Of a stretch of 64,000 bases of DNA, positions 59,001 to 64,000 are shown piece after piece; positions within the stretch are counted from its first letter, which is position 1, and each line of letters begins with the position of its first letter. The translations under genes were made by a program, and so were the position numbers. Source of the DNA: Lateolabrax maculatus (Eukaryota; Chordata; Actinopteri; Acropomatiformes; Lateolabracidae); assembly GCA_031216445.1 (NCBI GenBank), contig CM062216.1, positions 7,499,501-7,563,500 on the forward strand, read 5' to 3'. The notes beneath the pieces are model-generated. The model made no database searches. It had not been told where the DNA came from and worked only from the letters and a program-made list of their open reading frames with translations.

Positions 59001-60810
59001 ACAGTAATTCAAAGCTCATATACCATCCAGTCATTGTTATTGATGATTGTAATGTACGAGGCACCGGCAACAGCCACTATGCCAAAAGCCATTGTCCACC
59101 ATGAAAGGGAATTAGGGCAGTTTTGTTCGAAGGCTACTAATGGAGGAGTTCAATGAGCTGAATGAAAAGTACATACATATTCTCTGCAACATCTGAGGTG
59201 GAACTGGGTTAAACAGCTCTCCCTGTTTGCTGCCCATACAGATGAGAGGAGGGGACTACATCTCTCAGTCCCGCTCTTTAAAGTAAACGGGTGAGCTCCT
59301 GTGGTGGAAAGCACATCCTGTCCAAAGTCATTATCTGGGGCTCAAAGCGGAAACACTGATCGTCACTCCGTTGCTAAGCAGCACCGCTGTGGCACGTGCA
59401 CTCACCTGGTCGTGCACGTTCATGTGGCTGCGCGTGCTCACATGAGACACTCACTTAAGAGACATACAGTAGAGGCATTATATAACAGAGCTTTTTTAAG
59501 GGGGCTCCACAGAGCCAAGCATTATTGGCCCCAGATCTAATCAGACTAAATCTGATTGAGAGTTGTCAGCAATGAACAATTTCTCCATGTTTGGTCAGTA
59601 TCTTATCAGGACGTCAGGGGTTATTTTCAGTCTTACACATCTAACACACTGTGAGTGGTCCACAGTGAGGTACAAGGAGAAAAGGGAAAAACTGACTTCA
59701 AAGGCAGACTTAAAAGCAGACTGACTACACTCCAGTGGATGTGGGGAAGTACGTTTTGAAGCGTTTTTAAACAAGAAATTACATTGAAGAAGATATAAAT
59801 GATTGATGTGCAATTTATGATGTACAATTTATGAGTTTAAGGTAAAATGGAAATAAAAAAGAACCCTATAGGTCAAATGAACACATCAAAGTGGTTGCAG
59901 GAAAAGGGTTTTTTCTTTCCTAATGTGAGAGAATTGGTCTTCCTTTGCAGCCAGCGGAAAATGTGCGCTAATGGAACATAATGTAAGACATCAGGTGAGC
60001 ACTTACAAACAAACAGACATGCAGGTGCAATAACCCTAAAACATATAAAGGGCAGCGGGGTGCTGTCAACATCACTGATTAGATAAGATATTTCAATGTA
60101 ACATAAAATCCCTGTCAGCCTGCCACCTGTTCAGGCAATGAAAATAGCCTAAATGAATTTTGAAATACAGAAAAAATAAAGGATGCAGGAGCCTGAGGTA
60201 ACTGTAACTAATAACTGACAACATGGTGTGACTAACTTTAATAGGGGAAATAATTGACAAAAAATGATGCTTTGACACCAAAGTTTTACCCACATTATTC
60301 ATCACTTCAATTTAAAAGCACATCTAACCTTGTTCCTTAGGCAACAATGCTCTATTTTAACTATTCTGACATAAACAAATGTACTGTTGACCCAATACTC
60401 CAACCGATGCAAACCATAAGCTGCCAGAAATCCTTTTCAGGAAACATTATTACCCCCCTTTTAATATAGGATGTAGCTAATGAAGGGCAAAGTAAACTTC
60501 ATTCTTTTTACACACTTTCTCTGCACACCTACCACCTTTATCAGATTAATTAAAAAAAAGGATTTGCGCAGATTACATAAATCATTATTAAAATGATCTG
60601 GCTGGGGTGTTTAAAAGTGATAAAATATGCATTGTGAACGTGTTTTTGCTGTCGTTGGTCGGGGTTTTATCGTCGCTGCCCGCACTTGGACAGCATCACA
60701 TGGTCACAACTCAACTCACGAAATGTGCACTTACTTTGCTCGTCGAATTTCCTGATGATAGTGTCCAGGTAGGTGTTTTGGAGCGCAACATGACCGCGTC
60801 TCACAGGCAT
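36566..60810 (-). CDS. kcnh6: kcnh6 (ERG2), ether-a-go-go-related voltage-gated K+ channel (16 coding exons)
   Basis: Alpha subunit of a plasma-membrane ERG K+ channel; four subunits form the pore that repolarises excitable cells. Coding exons, 5' to 3': 60810-60735, 57926-57696, 55674-55525, 55301-55198, 54567-54258, 53615-53413, 44983-44558, 43795-43378, 42731-42532, 41341-41089, 40413-40220, 39889-39790, 39696-39409, 38927-38750, 38130-37923, 36847-36566. They total 3,621 nt, giving 1,206 residues (human KCNH6 994, hERG1 1,159). In order: PAS (1-~150), disordered linker with RRASSLDDID, S1-S6 with SVGFGN filter, C-linker, CNBHD, LESRLELLQSQLNRLETR coiled coil, and a C-terminus ending SLPEHLETSTEMQEIQRHVSDP. 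That tail matches KCNH6 better than KCNH2, and the neighbours CCDC47 and DCAF7 agree. Splice joins of exons 3-5 and the acceptor of exon 12 are less certain. Exon 6 carries an extra VTQ before the S1 exon. Confidence 0.94.
36911..37110 (+). repeat. MITE-like element, copy B (partial)
   Basis: It carries the shared core AGAGTTAGATGAGAAGTTTGAT, then GAGCTAGCCTGGTTCTGTCC and AAAGGTAACAAAACCAGCAC. It lies in the kcnh6 intron upstream of the last exon. Neither inverted end is clearly kept. Confidence 0.6.
37298..37400 (+). repeat. teleost interspersed repeat (GCAACTAACGGTTATTTTC type)
   Basis: GATTGCAACTAACGGTTATT, then TCATTATCAGTTAATCTGCT and ATTAATTGTTTGATCTATAC, match from memory a repeat widespread in teleosts. 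It sits between copies B and C of the MITE-like element in the same intron. Confidence 0.5.
37436..37773 (+). repeat. MITE-like element, copy C, with terminal inverted repeats
   Basis: The best preserved copy, about 338 bp. The left end GAATAGTTTGACATTT (37436-37451) is inverted at the right end AAATGTCACACTATTC (37758-37773) with one mismatch. Between them are the core GAGAGTTAGATGAGAAGATT, GGCTGGTAGCTGGTTAGCTA and TTGTCCAAAGGTAACAAAAT. It has no coding capacity, consistent with a nonautonomous DNA transposon. Confidence 0.7.
37923..38927 (-). other. kcnh6: kcnh6 C-terminal coiled-coil exons
   Basis: Exons 38927-38750 and 38130-37923 encode ELESRLELLQSQLNR then LETRMTADINVILQLLQRQM. This is the short C-terminal coiled coil that drives subunit tetramerisation in ERG channels. 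It is followed by PPAYSAV, shared with hERG1. The 38130-37923 exon ends at a weak GTGTTG donor. A tRNA-Cys gene lies antisense in the intron between them. Confidence 0.85.
38635..38706 (+). tRNA. tRNA-Cys (GCA), copy 2, antisense in a kcnh6 intron
   Basis: 72 bases on the plus strand, matching copy 1 by eye: GGGGGTATAGCTCAGTGG start, CTGCAGA anticodon loop, T-arm CCCGG-TTCAAAT-CCGGG. TTT at 38708-38710 and TTTT at 38713-38716 are ready Pol III terminators. It is antisense to kcnh6, and its 3' end is only 43 bp from the donor side of the exon ending at 38750. Confidence 0.96.
39409..39889 (-). other. kcnh6: kcnh6 post-CNBHD exons (arginine-rich and variable)
   Basis: Exon 39889-39790 encodes YRRTRHRRSSLRRRNRP, like the basic RQRKRKLSFRRR stretch of hERG1 just after the CNBHD. 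Its acceptor (TATCAG at the 39890 junction) has a poor pyrimidine tract. Exon 39696-39409 encodes acidic/Pro-rich variable sequence (MDREDSYPDQSCPMANHHQG...). Frame continuity across both supports them. Confidence 0.75.
40220..41341 (-). other. kcnh6: kcnh6 cyclic-nucleotide-binding homology domain exons
   Basis: Exons 41341-41089 and 40413-40220 encode [80 protein letters not shown] and the closing EITFNLRD. This is the CNBHD of the EAG family. As in other ERGs, the residues needed for real cAMP binding are not expected, and the intrinsic-ligand segment follows in NLRD. Confidence 0.93.
41718..41789 (-). tRNA. tRNA-Cys (GCA), copy 3, in a kcnh6 intron
   Basis: 72 bases on the minus strand, same cloverleaf and GCA anticodon. 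The T-arm is CCCAG-TTCAACT-CTGGG. The stem keeps pairing through an A-T pair where copies 1 and 2 have G-C, and the loop has C in place of A, unlike any other copy here. The nearest downstream T run (TTTTT) is about 55-60 bases away. Confidence 0.92.
42320..42391 (-). tRNA. tRNA-Cys (GCA), copy 4, in a kcnh6 intron
   Basis: 72 bases on the minus strand. The acceptor, D and anticodon arms are the same as in copy 1. The T-arm is CCCAG-TTCAAAT-CTGGG, fully paired. A TTTT terminator lies about 20 bases downstream (AAAA at 42295-42298 on the plus strand). It shares the 1.2-kb intron 41342-42531 with copy 3. Confidence 0.95.
42532..44983 (-). other. kcnh6: kcnh6 transmembrane, pore and C-linker exons
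   Basis: Exon 44983-44558 encodes S1 (WVILLLVIYTAIFTPYSAAF), S2 (VVDVMFIVDIIINFRTTYV) and S3 (WFLIDIVAAIPFDLLIF). Exon 43795-43378 encodes the voltage sensor S4 ([20 protein letters not shown]), S5, the turret, the pore helix and the SVGFGN selectivity filter. S6 continues into exon 42731-42532 ([20 protein letters not shown]), with the aromatic residue used by hERG blockers. The C-linker YHTQMLRVKEFIRFHQIP follows. All gating and selectivity residues appear intact. Confidence 0.95.
45822..45953 (-). CDS. kcnh6: candidate alternative first exon of kcnh6 (short, PAS-less isoform)
   Basis: A 44-codon frame begins with ATG (45951-45953; -3 is G). Its product starts MQGRRWPLHSRQVGLQRVWK, has a CCC cluster, and ends LDKEALIVVP directly before a GTCAGT donor in phase 0. 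The next exon (44983) also starts in phase 0 with VLSLGADVLPEYK, so direct splicing gives an in-frame channel without the PAS domain. Exon 1b of human KCNH2, which makes hERG1b, lies in the equivalent intron. Position, phase, basic start and cysteines all fit. There is no transcript evidence here, and a chance frame remains possible. Confidence 0.45.
47808..47834 (-). CDS. kcnh6: second candidate short first exon in the same kcnh6 intron
   Basis: ATG at 47832-47834, in the good context TTCAGCATGA, opens nine codons (MSFKHKLQP) followed by a strong GTGAGT donor in phase 0. This is again compatible with the VLSLG exon. A GA/CT-rich tract lies just upstream on the coding strand. It is too short for sequence evidence; only position, Kozak context and donor support it. 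Confidence 0.25.
48753..48806. repeat. (AC)n microsatellite
   Basis: 27 uninterrupted AC units in the large kcnh6 intron, a likely polymorphic marker. Confidence 0.95.
52265..52385 (-). repeat. interspersed repeat family R1, reverse fragment
   Basis: Sequence such as GAGTACATTTTACTGGG and TTCTTCTTCCACTCC looks like the reverse complement of the family seen at 34150 and 20638. It is degenerate. Confidence 0.4.
53413..55301 (-). other. kcnh6: kcnh6 N-terminal linker exons
   Basis: Exons 55301-55198 (RRLKMRLPVLRSMRRSS...VVVDYLQ), 54567-54258 (PNSEEVPLKEFR..., CSRDSVRSLRRASSLDDIDG) and 53615-53413 (LKPSALNSTSDSDLMRHRTI, EIEIIAPSKIKDRTQNVTEK). The RRASSLDDID and LNSTSDSDL segments are shared with hERG1, which places this linker correctly between PAS and S1. 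RRASS is a basophilic kinase-type motif (inference). Confidence 0.88.
53949..53999. repeat. interrupted (AC)n microsatellite
   Basis: AC dinucleotide tracts broken by AT and AA steps in the intron between kcnh6 linker exons. Confidence 0.85.
55729..55800 (-). tRNA. tRNA-Cys (GCA), copy 5, just upstream of a kcnh6 splice acceptor
   Basis: 72 bases on the minus strand, matching copy 4 by eye (T-arm CCCAG-TTCAAAT-CTGGG). TTTT begins two bases downstream (plus-strand AAAA 55724-55727). It is in the same orientation as kcnh6, and its 3' end lies 54 bp from the first base of the PAS exon at 55674. The branch point and pyrimidine tract must fit in that gap or overlap the tRNA. Confidence 0.96.
56049..56085. 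repeat. (AC)n microsatellite
   Basis: About 18 AC units in the intron upstream of the third kcnh6 exon. Confidence 0.93.
57927..60734 (-). other. kcnh6: first coding intron of kcnh6
   Basis: 2.8 kb, AT-rich. It includes a LINE-type 3' tail at 58105-58145. No nested gene or conserved exon is apparent. Confidence 0.6.
58100..58146 (+). mobile_element. LINE-type 3' tail fragment
   Basis: GCAGGGGATCAATAAAGGTT followed by TTA-rich short repeats is similar to the tail at 28010. It is a truncated non-LTR retrotransposon remnant. Confidence 0.45.
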
Positions 60811-61500
60811 TTTGGTGCTGAGAGAAAAGACTTCTCCGACACATGAACCCTACTAGTTTAACAAATAAATACGAGTAAATGTAATAAAAAAAATTTAAAA
60901 AAAGAGAGAGATCTGATGTGCCGGGCCGTGAAGAAAACAATCTGCTTCCACGGGGAGGACGAGCGCCGACCGCGGGCTTTGGCTTCCCTCGGACGGAGGC
61001 TGCAGCTGGTGGTGAGGGATGAAGCGCCGGAGGATGATGGAGAGAGGAGGTCTGGTTGCCAGGGCGATGGCAGATGCAGGATGTTGCACGCTGATAATGT
61101 GGAGAAAAAAAAAAAAAAAAAGAAAAAAAGTAGACTAGGATGCTGCAGAAGCCATATGCAACATCCCCTCACCGCTGAAAAGAAAAAACAAACTCGCAGC
61201 ACGCGAACCGGCTTCCCACGATCCGGTGTGTCCTGCTCGGGGAGGGGGACCTGTTATGGGAGAAGAAGTTGGGAAGAAAAGCAGGAGCTCTCCGTTTGTT
61301 TTCCAATCGCAGGTTTCTCCCTGAAGTTGTCGCTTTTGCTCACTGCGCGATAAGGACCGCGGGGGAGAAGCTCCTGTCTGTCAGATCCACTGGCCTTCCC
61401 ACCCACCCCCCCCCCCCGCCCGGCTCGGCCTGAGCGGCTGTCTGCAGCGTCAAGTCAGACTAAAGAGAACCAGGACAAGACCGGAACAAGAGTTGGAAAG
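60811..61500 (-). promoter_or_regulatory. kcnh6: kcnh6 5' UTR and promoter region
   Basis: Upstream of the start codon (60808-60810) the sequence becomes GC- and CpG-richer between about 60930 and 61440, with A-rich and C-rich homopolymer runs. This suits a promoter/5' UTR. No upstream exon or start site can be fixed. Confidence 0.5.
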
Positions 61501-64000
61501 ACTTTCAGAATATAGCCAAAGTATTCCCCCCCCCCCCCCCCCCCCACCCCACCCAGGAATAATACATTTAAACCAGGATTAAAATATTCAAAGACTGAAA
61601 AGAGGTATATGAAATCAGACAAGTAAAGGAATACAAAAAATAAATAACCAACAATAACTTATGATAAGATAAAAAAAATAAAAGTAAAACAATAATGAAA
61701 AACAGATGAGACATGTTGGATTCAAATGGTGTTCAAGCATTAATAAAAGGCTTTTTCAAAAGGAAAAAAAAAAAAAGTGTTGAGAAGTGATTTAAAAGAT
61801 GTCCCTGATTCTGCAAGTCTTGGATCTTCAGGCAGGGAGTTTGAAAGCTGAAGGGCCCTGACTGCAAAAGCCTAGTCAGCTTTAGTTTCGAAGCACATAT
61901 TAAGTGGAAGTTTGTTTCAAGATCTCCCCAAGAGTCGTTCCTAACGTGGGTAACCTGATTTAGTATAGTGCCCTCACATCTTTGCTCCCTGGAGTTTGTT
62001 TTTCTTCCAAAGTTGCTAAATGTGTCATAGCTACAACCTCACATTCCAAAATATAATGAAATTTGAAAGCCATTTTTTTGTAATAGTATTTTAAGTAATA
62101 AATGTTTAAAGATAGACTGTCTGACTGTTGTTATAGTGCCCTTGAGTGTCCCCAAAATCTCAAATGTTCTCCAAACTTATGACATCTTAGAATGTGTAGT
62201 GGTAGGTTATAATACATTTAAGGATTATAAAGCAAATCAGGGGCAATGATTTTAGGGACACTATACTAAATTTTGGGATGTCTTGGGATTTGGGGACTTT
62301 ACATGACATACAAATACTTAAACAGAAAGTATTTCTTAATAAAGGGCAGGGATGTTTTATTTTGAAATTCATGTCCTGAAGTTACCTTTATTCTATTGTG
62401 TTTGACTTGACAGTGGTCTGACACTGACAGAGTGCAGACCCTCATCAGTCTGCTCTGCTTCACTCCACATCACAAGTCTCTGAGCTCAAAATAGCAGCAT
62501 CCTCCCTTTCTGTGGCTGCAATCACACTTCTGGAGTATTTTATTAATCTATAGCCATGATAAGTTTTAAATGGCACTCTTGTATGATGTGGTTTTGTTTG
62601 TGTGTTTGTTGTCCTGTCCCCTTTAAATCTTTCAGAAATTAAGGGTCAAAATATTAAAAATGAAATCAAAACATGGGTTGTAAAGCCTGCTGAGTAGATG
62701 AGCTGCTCTGGTTTTAACAGGTGTGGGAAACTTCCAGTCTGGATTTTACTGTAGGACAGATAGACATGCAAACTGCTGGGGTACAAATGTGATTAATTCA
62801 GACTTGAACAATACAAAATTACTTTCAATTCAACTTCAGTGACGTGCATTTTCACCTGGACTTGAGTCTTATGACTTAAAGGACTCAAAGAGGAGGCACT
62901 CGGCTGGCATATAGAGAGAGAGTAGACGTTCGGGCCAGAGTTTCAGTTTTATACCTACTTAAAGGTCACATGGGGAGCCTCCACGTGGTTTCTTGACACC
63001 GACACACTGCACATTGTTAGTTTTGTTTGGGAATAGCTGCCATAGAAGAGTTTCATTGACCAACTAGGCTGAGTGATGTTTACTGCTGAGCGGCATTTAA
63101 AGGTCAGTCTCTAGGCGGATCTCACCATACTTCCTTTTTCTCAGTGTGTCTCCAACACCCCTGGCAACTGACACGACACCTGCACTGATTTTCTTTATTT
63201 TAATCTAAAATCCTTAATGATATTTATTCCAGTGGATAACTTTACAGATTCTATATAAGAGCTGTTGTTTAAATCATTAAAATAAAGACGATTAGGATAC
63301 CATTTATAACCCTCTAAGCTGGCAGGTTGGTGACCTATACATCGAAGAAGTCACTGCTCCACTTTGTCTAAAGAAAAGAAGTTGGCGTGAGCACGTGGTC
63401 ACTGATACAGTGGTTTAGTCTGTAAAGGGTGTTTGGAGATCAGAGGGTACGTGGCTTCACAGCCCGGCAGACGGGGTGAGGTGGTTGCTCTGTGTTTTGT
63501 CTCAATGGCCTTGATGAAATGAGGGCTAAAATTAACCAAGAAGCACACATGCCTTTCCATGACCTCTTGGTGTGAGAGCCAAGTAAGACAGGAATGTGCA
63601 CTAAAGAGGGCAGCGAAAGACAAAGAGCCCTAAAGACAAAGAGCATTGGTTGCCACACCGGATGATACGTGTGAGTTTGTAGGACCTGCTGCAGTATCCC
63701 GATGATTATTTCCTCATAAAATAACTGAAAAGTCAAACGTTTAAGTTTTAATTTTATTACCTTCACCAAGGACATTATGTTTTCAGTCCCATTTGTCTTT
63801 TGGTTGGATGTTAATTAGTCAGCAGGATATCTTAAACTTGAAATTCGCATCACAATTTCCTTAAGCCTATGGTGACATTTTCAAATTGCTTGTTTTATCC
63901 AACCAGCAGTCCAAAACCCAAATATATTCAGTTGACTGTCCCATTACAATAAAAAAGTAACAATTGAAAAGCTTGAAAAAGCCAATGTGTGGCAATTTAA
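61501..64000. other. intergenic region upstream of kcnh6
   Basis: It begins with a poly(C) run (61526-61545). A degenerate interspersed repeat spans about 61730-61960, with AGAAGTGATTTAAAAGATGT and GGGCCCTGACTGCAAAAGCC, a family with a second partial copy near 5015. The remainder is AT-rich with no recognisable gene. Confidence 0.5.
61730..61960 (+). repeat. degenerate interspersed repeat (family R2)
   Basis: AAGTGATTTAAAAGATG is shared with the setd1a intron at about 5021-5037. The following GAGTTTGAAAGCTGAAGGGC and CTGACTGCAAAAGCC resemble, from memory, a widespread teleost retroelement-derived repeat. Confidence 0.45.

Larger units (their letters stand above)
55525..60810 (-). other. kcnh6: kcnh6 PAS-domain exons
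   Basis: Exon 60810-60735 encodes the N-cap MPVRRGHVALQNTYLDTIIR. Exon 57926-57696 encodes RKFLIANAQMKNCGIIYCNE through MQQPCTCQFLVGPGT and AQALLGSEERKVEILYY. Exon 55674-55525 encodes CRPCLVDIVPVKNEEGLVIM and FILDFQEM. Together they form the eag-type PAS domain that slows deactivation of ERG channels. The donor after GLIYC (55525) was chosen for phase and its GTAAAT signal. Confidence 0.9.

Overview
This window looks like nuclear DNA of a bony fish, most likely a percomorph-type teleost. The genes have many exons with GT-AG introns, several vertebrate proteins are near-identical to mammalian ones over long stretches, and the intergenic DNA carries short interspersed elements and LINE 3' tails of the kind common in teleosts. 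Four protein genes and five tRNA-Cys genes are supported. There is no sign of an operon, phage or CRISPR array. I rebuilt the exon structures by hand from homology, reading frame and splice sites. In all four genes the summed coding length is a multiple of three with all phases matching.

Layout. (1) About 0.7-20.3 kb, minus strand: setd1a, an H3K4 methyltransferase of the COMPASS complex, with 20 coding exons and about 2,237 residues. It has an RRM, long Pro/Ser/Arg-Asp-rich middle exons, nSET, a Win motif and SET/post-SET. One intron (7614-7832) has AT-AC ends and U12-type signals. (2) About 21.8-27.2 kb, minus strand: ccdc47 (calumin), an ER membrane protein, with 12 coding exons and 490 residues. 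(3) About 29.7-33.65 kb, plus strand: dcaf7 (WDR68/HAN11), with 7 coding exons and 342 residues. It diverges from ccdc47. (4) 35.8-61 kb, minus strand: kcnh6 (ERG2 voltage-gated K+ channel), with 16 coding exons and about 1,206 residues. It converges on dcaf7 and has large introns. Four tRNA-Cys(GCA) genes lie inside kcnh6 introns and a fifth lies between dcaf7 and kcnh6. The rest is introns, UTRs, CpG-rich promoters, microsatellites and degenerate repeats.

The four genes are neighbours, not one pathway. SETD1A writes H3K4me3, CCDC47 helps ER membrane-protein insertion and Ca2+ handling, DCAF7 is a WD40 scaffold for DYRK/HIPK kinases and DDB1-CUL4, and KCNH6 is a repolarising K+ channel. In human, CCDC47, DCAF7 and KCNH6 are all on 17q23, whereas SETD1A is on 16p11.2.

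Most interesting observations: the AT-AC U12 intron in setd1a; a candidate internal first exon of kcnh6 at 45822-45953, placed like exon 1b of hERG1, which would give a channel without the PAS domain; the tRNA-Cys genes nested in kcnh6, two of them within about 55 bp of a splice site; a repeated CTCF-like element between ccdc47 and dcaf7; and an apparently exact 203-bp tandem duplication downstream of kcnh6.
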